This document shows positions 8,970 through 16,043 of a stretch of DNA of 64,000 nt, piece by piece; the first letter of the stretch is position 1, and the number at the start of each line of letters is the position of its first letter. Origin of the DNA: Parasphingorhabdus cellanae (GTDB lineage: Bacteria; Pseudomonadota; Alphaproteobacteria; Sphingomonadales; Sphingomonadaceae); assembly GCF_017498565.1 (NCBI RefSeq), contig NZ_CP071794.1, positions 1,116,001-1,180,000 of the forward strand. Reading direction: 5' to 3'. The notes under the pieces were generated by a model. That model searched no databases, was not told the origin of the DNA, and saw only the letters and a program-made list of their open reading frames with translations. A program made the position numbers and the translations under genes.

Positions 8970-10307
8970 TTGAAACATCTGATTCTGGCTTTGGCAGCAG
9001 GCGGCGCGCTCATCTCTGGTGCGCCGGCAGCAGCCCAATCGAACGATCTCGCACAGGCCGTCGCGGCGGACTATGACGCCAAGCTGGAAGCGCTGTTTAT
9101 CGATTTTCACAAAAACCCCGAACTGTCCTATAAGGAAACCCGTACTGCTGGCATCATTGCCAAGGAATGGCGAGCAGTCGGATGGGACGTCACGGAAAAA
9201 GTGGGCGGCACCGGCGTCGTCGCCGTCATGAAAAATGGCGACGGCCCGACCCTGATGCTGCGCGCCGATATGGATGGCCTGCCTCTCGTTGAGGATAGCG
9301 GGCTGGATTACATGTCCACCGTCACGCAGGTCAGCATTGATGGCGAGGAAAAGCCGGTGATGCATGCTTGCGGCCATGACGTGCATATCACCTCGCTCAT
9401 CGGAACCGCGCGCCGCCTGTCGGCGATGAAAGACCAGTGGAGCGGTACGATAGTGCTGGTTGCCCAACCGGCTGAAGAACGGATTGGCGGAGCCAAAATG
9501 ATGATGGATGACGGCCTTTACAGCCGCTTTCCAAAGCCCGATTTTGCCATGGCCTTTCATGTCAGCGCGGACACGCCCACCGGTAAGCTGGCGCTGAGCG
9601 AAGGGATTAGCTATTCGTCGGTCGATACGGTCGACATCATCGTTCATGGTGTCGGCGCGCACGGTGCCTCACCCCATCGCGGCAAAGACCCGATTGTCAT
9701 GGGCGCGCAAATAATCATGGGCCTCCAGACCATCGTCAGCCGCGAAATAGCGCCGCTGAAACCGGCGGTTATAACGGTCGGATCCTTTCATAGCGGCTTC
9801 AAGCATAACATCATTTCCGATCGCGCTGTCCTGCAATTGACCGTCCGCTCCGACGATGATGAAACGCGCCAGAAACTACTCTCCGGTATCAAACGGGTGG
9901 CCACCAATGTCGGCAGAATGAATGACATGCCGGAAGATAAGCTACCGGAAGTGAAGGTGTCGCATGAATCTACTCCGGCCGTTTACAATGACGCAGCCCT
10001 GACAAAGCGTATTCAATCTGTCTTTACGGACCGTTTCGGGGCGGATGTGTTTGACAATAAACCGCGCCAAGGCATGGGCGGTGAAGATTTTGCCTATTTC
10101 GTCTCCCCCAATACCGGTGTGCCTGGCGTCTATTTCAACGTCGGTGGGACACCGCAGGCTGATTTTGATGCAGAGGAAGCTGGCGGGAAGCCGGTCCCAT
10201 CGCATCACTCACCCTTTTTTAAGGTCGCACCGAGAGAGTCCGTGACATTGGGTACCGAAGCGATGACAGCCGCAGCGCTGGATTTGCTTGCCCCGCAGAC
10301 CGAATAG
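8970..10307 (+). CDS. exported M20-family amidohydrolase (hippurate hydrolase-like)
   Basis: A 445-residue peptidase-fold protein with a signal peptide (residues 1-22, ending PAAA-Q). The start is TTG 8970, preceded by ggggag at suitable spacing; this is the start that places the signal peptide at the N-terminus. The M20D pattern is present: RADMDGLPL, HACGHDVHI (metal ligands), PAEERIGGAKMM (catalytic Glu region), GAHGASPH in the dimerisation domain and GGEDFAYF near the C-terminus. Relatives remove acyl groups from amino acids or IAA-type conjugates. Export to the periplasm suggests scavenging of N-acyl amino acids or peptides. Confidence 0.9.
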   Translation: MKHLILALAAGGALISGAPAAAQSNDLAQAVAADYDAKLEALFIDFHKNPELSYKETRTAGIIAKEWRAVGWDVTEKVGGTGVVAVMKNGDGPTLMLRADMDGLPLVEDSGLDYMSTVTQVSIDGEEKPVMHACGHDVHITSLIGTARRLSAMKDQWSGTIVLVAQPAEERIGGAKMMMDDGLYSRFPKPDFAMAFHVSADTPTGKLALSEGISYSSVDTVDIIVHGVGAHGASPHRGKDPIVMGAQIIMGLQTIVSREIAPLKPAVITVGSFHSGFKHNIISDRAVLQLTVRSDDDETRQKLLSGIKRVATNVGRMNDMPEDKLPEVKVSHESTPAVYNDAALTKRIQSVFTDRFGADVFDNKPRQGMGGEDFAYFVSPNTGVPGVYFNVGGTPQADFDAEEAGGKPVPSHHSPFFKVAPRESVTLGTEAMTAAALDLLAPQTE

Positions 10308-10313
10308 GCTGCG

Positions 10314-10661
10314 ATGGCTGACGATCTTTCCAAAAGTCAGATCGCGGCCTTGAAGACCATTATGCTCGACCGACAGGCGGAGCTCAAAGCGCTGGAGGAA
10401 GACGCTGCGGGTTGGAGCGATACTGTAGAGCTAGACCAGCAAAGCGTTGGTCGCCTGTCGCGGATGGACGCGATGCAGCAACAGGAAATGGCCCAGGCTG
10501 AGGCGCGACGGCGGGCCAATGATCTGGCGCGAATCGATATCGCACTCAAACGCATGGACGAAGATGAATATGGCTGGTGCGCCGAATGCGGAGAACCCAT
10601 TGCTTACAAGCGTTTGGAAATTGATCCCGCCGCAGCGCTATGTGTGGCCTGCGCGCGCTAA
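10314..10661 (+). CDS. DksA/TraR family C4 zinc-finger protein
   Basis: A 115-residue protein with an N-terminal helical coiled-coil region rich in Gln, Glu and Arg, followed by a C4 zinc finger with cysteines 89, 92, 110 and 113. This is the layout of short DksA-like factors, which enter the RNA polymerase secondary channel and modulate ppGpp-sensitive promoters. The DxxDxA tip of DksA is not obvious here, so the regulatory activity may differ. The gene begins six bases after the amidohydrolase stop and is probably co-transcribed. Confidence 0.85.
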   Translation: MADDLSKSQIAALKTIMLDRQAELKALEEDAAGWSDTVELDQQSVGRLSRMDAMQQQEMAQAEARRRANDLARIDIALKRMDEDEYGWCAECGEPIAYKRLEIDPAAALCVACAR

Positions 10662-10695
10662 AAACTTCCCGTGTGGGCCACGGGAACGCTTCATC

Positions 10696-10784
10696 TTGCG
10701 CTCATGCTGAGCTTGTCAAAGCATCCTGAAGGACATCACGACCGCAGCACCAAACACCCTTCGACAAGCTCAGGGTGAGCGCAG
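10696..10784. repeat. palindromic intergenic repeat, family A (CTGAGCTTGTCGA type)
   Basis: The left arm (10696-10722) and right arm (10756-10784) are imperfect inverted copies: gctgagcttgtcaaagc and cttcgacaagctcagg with matching gcgctca/tgagcgc flanks. Similar arms occur at 39954 and 55835 in this window, so this looks like a dispersed REP-like element. It lies in a 590-base gap (10662-11250) that otherwise holds only a gene remnant. Confidence 0.7.
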
Positions 10785-10973
10785 CAGATAGTATTCGCAC
10801 GTATAATCTCAAAATAGGGTCACACAGGGTCACACCCCCTAATGCAGGATTTCCTTTTCCCCCAAAAAGGGCGGAAAGTCGCCGGTTTGCGGATATTTAA
10901 ATTTAAGAAAGAGCCGCCATAAGCATAGCGTTTTCAAAGCATGTAGGAAAGCAGAGTACCGCATTTTTGTCTT

Positions 10974-11156
10974 TTGCGGGTCAGTATGAGCTTGTCCGGA
11001 CTGGGGACCGATACCAAAATGACCGTCACCCATAGCGAGCTGGAACCGGGCTCCGACATGGATAAAGGCGTCCGCGACGGCTGGCCAGCCGTGCTCAGCA
11101 ATCTCAAGAGCATGGTGGAAACCGGAAAAACCATGTCGGAAGAGGATTGGAAATGA
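10974..11156 (+). pseudogene. C-terminal remnant of an SRPBCC (AHSA1-like) domain gene
   Basis: The 60-residue frame ends in a segment typical of the final strand and long C-terminal helix of AHSA1/SRPBCC proteins (TKMTVTHSELEPGSD, then GVRDGWPAVLSNLKSMVETG). Complete members are about 140-160 residues, so roughly the first two thirds are missing. No matching frame is visible upstream, where the DNA becomes non-coding and holds the palindromic repeat. I read this as a 5'-deleted pseudogene. It may still be translated from an internal ATG, but the fold would be incomplete. Confidence 0.6.
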
Positions 11157-11250
11157 TTTCCGGCAGTTAACCGCCAAAAAGACTCAATTTTACGCTGAAC
11201 GGAATCATTAGCGCTTTCCCCGCTGGAATCAGCTGACTAATGTCCCGAAG

Positions 11251-11730
11251 ATGGACGCCATCAGCAATCTACCCACCGATATCATGCCCCATGAGGGCGA
11301 GTTTCGGGATCACCATCACTATTTCGCGTGTCGGGTCTATTATGAAGACACCGATTTTTCCGGCATTGTCTATCATGCCAGCTACCTGAAATTCATGGAG
11401 CGGGCGCGGTCGGATATGCTCCATCAGCTTGGCATGGATCAACGCGCCGCGTTCGAGGCTAATGACGGGGCTTACGCGGTGGTCGATTTGCACATTAAAT
11501 ATATTGCGCCCGCCAAATTTCAGGATAATCTATTGGTCATCAGTAGCGTCACCAAATTGCGTAAAGCGAGCGTAGAAATCGAACAAATCATCATGCGCGG
11601 AGACGAGAAAATCGCGTCAGCCAGCGTTCAGGCAGCCTTCCTTACGCCCGCCGGGCGGCCACGACGGCAACCAGAAGCGTGGACGGAAGCCTTCGCGGCT
11701 GTCATCGCGGATGATAACAAACCGAAATAA
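11251..11730 (+). CDS. ybgC: Tol-Pal-associated acyl-CoA thioesterase YbgC
   Basis: A 159-residue hotdog-fold thioesterase. The family signature YYEDTDFSGIVYHASYLKF lies near residues 30-48, with the catalytic Asp in EDTD; ERARSD follows. YbgC hydrolyses acyl-CoA esters and is the usual first gene of the tol-pal operon, where it is linked to phospholipid metabolism at the envelope. tolQ begins 12 bases downstream. The start at 11251 has only a weak Shine-Dalgarno; a later ATG at 11284 is possible. Confidence 0.93.
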   Translation: MDAISNLPTDIMPHEGEFRDHHHYFACRVYYEDTDFSGIVYHASYLKFMERARSDMLHQLGMDQRAAFEANDGAYAVVDLHIKYIAPAKFQDNLLVISSVTKLRKASVEIEQIIMRGDEKIASASVQAAFLTPAGRPRRQPEAWTEAFAAVIADDNKPK

Positions 11731-11742
11731 AAGGATATATCT

Positions 11743-12441
11743 TTGCTAGACAGTCTTTCCATCCAAGCCGTATCTGGTGAATTTTCGCCTTTTGCCTTGT
11801 TTCTGCAAGCGGATATCATCGTCAAGTCGGTGATGATCGGCTTGCTGCTCGCCAGTGTCTGGACATGGACCATCATTGTCAGTTTTGCGATGAATATAGG
11901 CCGTATCGGAAAAAAATCAGAAAGATTTGAACAGTCATTCTCTAAAACTGATGACGTGGACAAATTTTATGACAATCACGGCAAATCCGGTCTGCCCATG
12001 GCCAAGGTGCTCGCCTCTGGTATGCGCGAATGGCGGCGGTCCACCGCACGCGGGCCGATTGACCGGGATGGCACGCGGCAACGCCTTGCGACCGCGATGA
12101 ATGCCACGATTGCCCATGAAGTGGACAAGCTGGCCGATCGGCTGAATTTTCTCGCCACCGTTGGCAGCGTGGCGCCCTTTGTCGGTCTGTTCGGTACGGT
12201 CTGGGGCATTATGCGCAGTTTTTCCGCCATTGCTGCAGAACAGAATAGTTCCCTGGCCGTGGTTGCCCCTGGTATTGCCGAAGCGCTTTTTGCCACAGCC
12301 ATTGGCCTGTTCGCGGCCATTCCCGCCGTTATCGCCTATAACCGCTTCTCTCATCGCCTAAACAAGCTCGAAGCCCGCATGGGCCGCTTTGCCGACGGTT
12401 TCCATGCGACATTGAGCCGCGAGCTGGAATTGGGGAAATAA
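11743..12441 (+). CDS. tolQ: TolQ, proton-channel subunit of the Tol-Pal system
   Basis: A 232-residue MotA/TolQ/ExbB family inner-membrane protein with three membrane segments (about residues 26-48, 138-160 and 170-195). A large cytoplasmic loop includes the family's [17 protein letters not shown] region; [11 protein letters not shown] and [11 protein letters not shown] are the conserved second and third helices. With TolR it uses the proton gradient to drive TolA, which pulls on Pal during constriction. The start is a TTG at 11743, preceded by aaaagga. tolR follows after three bases. Confidence 0.95.
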   Translation: MLDSLSIQAVSGEFSPFALFLQADIIVKSVMIGLLLASVWTWTIIVSFAMNIGRIGKKSERFEQSFSKTDDVDKFYDNHGKSGLPMAKVLASGMREWRRSTARGPIDRDGTRQRLATAMNATIAHEVDKLADRLNFLATVGSVAPFVGLFGTVWGIMRSFSAIAAEQNSSLAVVAPGIAEALFATAIGLFAAIPAVIAYNRFSHRLNKLEARMGRFADGFHATLSRELELGK

Positions 12442-12444
12442 GCG

Positions 12445-12885
12445 ATGGCCATGAACCTTGCTCCCGGTAACGGCCGCCGCAATCGCGGCCGTGCGCCGAT
12501 GTCAGAGATTAACGTCACTCCCTTTGTCGATGTCATGCTGGTGCTGCTCATCATCTTCATGATTACCGCGCCTCTATTGGTCACTGGCGTACCCGTTGAC
12601 CTGCCGGAAAGCCGCGCCAATGCGCTGGATCAGGATCAGGAGCCGGTGCAGATTTCTATAGATCAGGAGGGCCGCATTTACCTCGATGACGAAGAAATGA
12701 GCCGAAATGCCTTGGCCACGCGATTAAACGAAATCGCCGCCAGTCAGACCGTAGACGACCCCCGCCAGATCATGCTGCGCGGCGATAAAACGCTGGACTA
12801 CGGGCTTATCATGGGGGTTATGGGAGAGCTCAACCGGGCCGGCCTGAACCGGGTATCATTAGTCACAACAGGTTCATCTGAGTGA
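12445..12885 (+). CDS. tolR: TolR, ExbD-family component of the Tol-Pal system
   Basis: A 146-residue protein with one N-terminal membrane helix. It contains the [18 protein letters not shown] signature, in which the Asp is the essential proton-carrying residue, followed by a periplasmic domain of about 90 residues. TolR pairs with TolQ to form the stator that energises TolA. It sits between tolQ (3-base gap) and tolA (21-base gap), as expected for this operon. Length and motif are normal. Confidence 0.96.
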   Translation: MAMNLAPGNGRRNRGRAPMSEINVTPFVDVMLVLLIIFMITAPLLVTGVPVDLPESRANALDQDQEPVQISIDQEGRIYLDDEEMSRNALATRLNEIAASQTVDDPRQIMLRGDKTLDYGLIMGVMGELNRAGLNRVSLVTTGSSE

Positions 12886-12906
12886 AATTAGAAATCACAG
12901 GCTGTT

Positions 12907-13659
12907 ATGGAGAGAGCTGAAAAAATTGGCTTAGGCGTCGCGGCTGGCGGACATATTGTCCTGTTCGGCGTACTTTCGCTCAGCCTGCTGTCTCAGCCGG
13001 ATGAGGCGTATAAGCCCAAATCCATAGAGGTTATGATTGCCGACGAGGTAGGTCTGGAGAGCGCCTCGCCCAATCCCGCCTTGGTCCCGCCCGCCACCAG
13101 CGTTGCTCCAGAACTGGGCGATCCAGATCCTACGGATTTAAGCAAACCAGAGCCGATGGAACTGACATCAGCACCCGATGTAAAGCCTACCCCGCAACGC
13201 CAAAAGCCCGCTACGAAGCCCAAACCCAAGCCCAAAGATAAGCCCAAGCCAAAACCCAAAGGATCGCGTCTTGGTAAGGATTTCCTGAAAGGTGTGACCG
13301 ACCAATCGTCGGTCAGCCGGAACCAGAATGTCACTGGCGAAAAGGCATCGGCCAGCGCGGTTGCATCTTTGCAGCAGGAATTATATCGGCAGCTTAAACG
13401 CCAATGGAAACCGCCCACTGGCGCTGATGCGGAAAAGCTGCGCACAAAGGTTACCGCCCGACTGGACCGCAACGGCAATATTGTTGGTACGCCCAGCGCA
13501 ACCACCACCGGTATCACTGCCAGCAACCGGTCCCAAGCCGACATTCACAAGGAACGCGCCATTGCCGCCGTCAGGCTGGCCGCGCCTTACACCACATTTC
13601 CCGAGAAATATTATAGTGAGTGGCAGGTCATCGAACCCGTCCTCTATCAGGGCATATAG
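12907..13659 (+). CDS. tolA: TolA-like energy transducer
   Basis: A 250-residue protein with one N-terminal membrane helix (about residues 9-28) and a Pro/Lys-rich linker of KPKPKPKDKP type around residues 95-120. The C-terminal TolA/TonB-like domain carries the LYRQLKRQWKPP opening typical of alphaproteobacterial TolA and ends with a SEWQVIEP segment. It links the TolQR motor to TolB-Pal in the outer membrane. It is shorter than enterobacterial TolA because the long helical domain is replaced by the KP-rich linker. Identity rests on the operon position plus this domain layout. Confidence 0.9.
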   Translation: MERAEKIGLGVAAGGHIVLFGVLSLSLLSQPDEAYKPKSIEVMIADEVGLESASPNPALVPPATSVAPELGDPDPTDLSKPEPMELTSAPDVKPTPQRQKPATKPKPKPKDKPKPKPKGSRLGKDFLKGVTDQSSVSRNQNVTGEKASASAVASLQQELYRQLKRQWKPPTGADAEKLRTKVTARLDRNGNIVGTPSATTTGITASNRSQADIHKERAIAAVRLAAPYTTFPEKYYSEWQVIEPVLYQGI

Positions 13660-13681
13660 GCTCGGCACATAGGAGAATATT

Positions 13682-15022
13682 ATGGCTATAGCAGCCCCTA
13701 AGCGTATGAAATCATGGCTTGTTACCTTTGCTGTATTGGCCGGCCTGACAATGCCGGCCCACGCCCAGTTAACGGTCGATGTGGACAATGTTGGCGCGGA
13801 TGAATTGACCATCGCCGTTCCCGGCCTACCGACCCCGCAAAGCACGGAAACGCCTGCCGGCACGACTGCTGAACTTGGCAATAAAATCAGCGATGTGATC
13901 GTCAGCAATTTACGCTCCAGCGGCCTGTTCAAGCCGCTCAGCCGCAATCAAGTTCGCGGCATCAGTTTTAGTGAGGTCACCGCGCCGCAATTTCCGTACT
14001 GGACCGGTACCAGCGCGTCCGCCCTGATCCAGGGCTTCGTCCGCTCCAATGGCGATGGCAAGCTTACGGTCGGATGTTATCTCTATGATGTGGCACTGGA
14101 AACCGAGCTGACGCGGCAAGGTTTCGTGGTTGATCCCGGCGACTGGCGCCGCGCGGCGCATAAATGTGCCGACAGCATCTATTCGCGCCTGACCGGGGAA
14201 TCCCCGTTTTTTGACAGCCGGATTGCCTATATTGCCGAGACCGGCCCGAAGGATAACCGCCGCAAAAGGCTGGCGATCATGGATAGCGATGGCGCCAATC
14301 ACCGGTTCATCACCAACGGCCAGGCCACCGCCCTCACCCCGCGCTTTTCGCCCGATTATAAACGGATCGTCTATCTCAGTTTTCTCGACGGAAATCCGCG
14401 CATCTATGTCTATGAAATCGGGACCGGTCGTCAAACGCTGATTACCCAGAGCACGAATCCTACTTTTGCACCGCGCTGGTCCCCTGATGGCAAGACGATT
14501 CTCTATTCCATGGCGATTGCTGGCAACACTGATATCTACAAAGTTTCAGCACAGGGCGGTGAACCCAAGCGGCTGACATTCTCTCCCGGTATCGACATTG
14601 GCGGCAGCTTTTCGCCCGATGGCAGCCGGATCGTATTTGAAAGTGATCGTTCCGGCAGCCAGCAGCTCTATGTGATGAGCGCCGACGGCGGCAATGAACG
14701 GCGCATCAGTTTTGGCGGCGGACGCTTTGCAACGCCGGAATGGAGCCCGCGTGGTGATCTCATCGCGTTCACCAAAATCGCCGGTAATTTCCGGGTTGGC
14801 GTGATGACACCCAGCGGCGGCGGGCAACGTCTGCTGACCAATAGCTGGCAGGACGAGGCCCCGACATGGGCACCCAATGGCCGGATCATCCAGTTTTTCC
14901 GGACCACACGCGGCAGCGGCAAGACCGGCATTTGGCAGGTTGATTTAACCGGCCGGAATGAGCGCCAATTGCCCACACCCGTAAATGGATCTGACCCTGC
15001 ATGGGGACCTTTGCTACCATAA
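13682..15022 (+). CDS. tolB: TolB, periplasmic beta-propeller of the Tol-Pal system
   Basis: A 446-residue periplasmic protein with a signal peptide (cleavage after about residue 28, AHA-Q), an N-terminal alpha/beta domain and a C-terminal beta-propeller. The propeller is made of repeated SPDG-type blades (WSPDGKTILYS, SFSPDGSRIVFES, WSPRGDLIAFTK, WAPNGRIIQF). TolB binds Pal and is released by TolA. The ATG at 13682 has a clear Shine-Dalgarno (aggagaatatt). pal follows after 91 bases. Confidence 0.97.
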   Translation: MAIAAPKRMKSWLVTFAVLAGLTMPAHAQLTVDVDNVGADELTIAVPGLPTPQSTETPAGTTAELGNKISDVIVSNLRSSGLFKPLSRNQVRGISFSEVTAPQFPYWTGTSASALIQGFVRSNGDGKLTVGCYLYDVALETELTRQGFVVDPGDWRRAAHKCADSIYSRLTGESPFFDSRIAYIAETGPKDNRRKRLAIMDSDGANHRFITNGQATALTPRFSPDYKRIVYLSFLDGNPRIYVYEIGTGRQTLITQSTNPTFAPRWSPDGKTILYSMAIAGNTDIYKVSAQGGEPKRLTFSPGIDIGGSFSPDGSRIVFESDRSGSQQLYVMSADGGNERRISFGGGRFATPEWSPRGDLIAFTKIAGNFRVGVMTPSGGGQRLLTNSWQDEAPTWAPNGRIIQFFRTTRGSGKTGIWQVDLTGRNERQLPTPVNGSDPAWGPLLP

Positions 15023-15113
15023 AAATCGTACAAAAAGTCCAAGTAATGTGAGACAAGTAACTGAAAAAAGGTTATAACTGCCTTCAAGGGCAAATTAGAC
15101 TAGGAGCAAAAAT

Positions 15114-15623
15114 ATGTTAAAATATGCGACCCCCCTCCTGATTACCTCCAGCTTGATCCTCGCAGGCTGCGCAAAAAAAGCACCAGAAGAACTACCGCCA
15201 GCACCGGCTGGGACGAGCGATCCGGTCGCACCGCCACCAGCAACTGGCCCGGGTTATGCACCCGGCTCACAAGGCGATTTCCTGGCCAACACGATGTCAG
15301 ACCGCATATTATTTGATACTGATCGTTACAATGTGGATGCGCAAGACCAGGTGGTCCTTCAAAGCCAAGCCCAATGGCTGGCTCAGCATCCCAATGCACG
15401 GATCACGGTTGAAGGCCATGCCGATGAACGCGGCACGCGCGATTATAACCTTGCTCTTGGCGAGCGCCGTGCCAATGCAGCCAAAAATTACCTTGCTTCA
15501 CTAGGTGTTAGCCCGACCCGGATGACCACGGTAAGCTATGGCAAGGAACGCCCCGATGCTCTGGGCTCCAATGAAGCGGCTTGGGCGCAAAACCGCCGTG
15601 CTGTGAGCATCGTCGTTCAATAA
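15114..15623 (+). CDS. pal: peptidoglycan-associated lipoprotein Pal
   Basis: A 169-residue lipoprotein with the lipobox LAGC around Cys19, a Pro/Ala-rich linker and a C-terminal OmpA-like domain (residues 60-169). The domain includes [25 protein letters not shown] and [13 protein letters not shown], whose Asp and Arg bind the diaminopimelate of peptidoglycan. It anchors the outer membrane and is the final gene of the operon. The Shine-Dalgarno (aggagc) fits the chosen ATG. The 91-base gap after tolB could hold an internal promoter, which is common for pal, but none is clear. Confidence 0.97.
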   Translation: MLKYATPLLITSSLILAGCAKKAPEELPPAPAGTSDPVAPPPATGPGYAPGSQGDFLANTMSDRILFDTDRYNVDAQDQVVLQSQAQWLAQHPNARITVEGHADERGTRDYNLALGERRANAAKNYLASLGVSPTRMTTVSYGKERPDALGSNEAAWAQNRRAVSIVVQ

Positions 15624-15654
15624 ACGCCAGATCGCATAGAACCAAATCGCATAG

Positions 15655-15692
15655 AAAAGGCCGCTAACCCGAAATGGGTAGCGGCCTTTTTT
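15655..15692 (+). terminator. strong intrinsic terminator of the tol-pal operon
   Basis: A 16-base stem (aaaaggccgctaaccc / gggtagcggcctttt, one mismatch) with a five-base loop is followed by T6, 31 bases after the pal stop. The A-run on the other side would let it serve the opposite strand too, where a minus-strand gene ends at 15710. Confidence 0.9.
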
Positions 15693-15709
15693 GTGTCTGG
15701 CTATCAGCC

Positions 15710-16006
15710 TTATTTCTTGGTGCCGCTCATCGCCATTTCACCAAAAGCACCAGCATTAACCGAACCGGTCAGAACGCCGTCAACTACGGTTGCCTTGCCT
15801 TCCAGTTTCATCGGCATGGGTACGGTCATGTTCATAACCCAGGTCAGCTCATTGCCGTCAATCTTGCCATTTTCCAATTCCATGGAACCCATGGCACCTT
15901 CATTTGTGCCAGTGAATGTGTCGCCATCAGTGACAATAGTCACGACCGACTGCTGGTCGCCCATGGGGGATTTGGTTACGCAATCATATGAACCATCGAT
16001 AGACAT
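15710..16006 (-). CDS. hypothetical beta-rich protein
   Basis: A 98-residue protein without signal peptide. It is a run of alternating short strands with many Met, Gly and Thr (SYDCVTKSPMGDQQSVVTI, TFTGTNEGAMG, ELTWVMNM, LEGKATVVDGVLTGSV), suggesting a small beta-barrel or beta-sandwich. The Shine-Dalgarno aaaaggag precedes the ATG. It follows the M16 peptidase gene on the same strand after 37 bases and may be co-transcribed. The function is unknown. Confidence 0.75.
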   Translation of the reverse strand: MSIDGSYDCVTKSPMGDQQSVVTIVTDGDTFTGTNEGAMGSMELENGKIDGNELTWVMNMTVPMPMKLEGKATVVDGVLTGSVNAGAFGEMAMSGTKK

Positions 16007-16043
16007 ATTCTTCTCCTTTTAAATCAAAGCTCTGAAACAGCGA

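Noticed and set aside
10666..10686. 8-base hairpin after the DksA-like gene (ttcccgtg / cacgggaa)
   Set aside because: There is no T-run after it, so I did not call a terminator.
13190..13262. Repetitive DNA encoding KPKP repeats in tolA
   Set aside because: It is the normal Pro/Lys-rich periplasmic linker of a TolA/TonB-type protein, not a separate repeat element.
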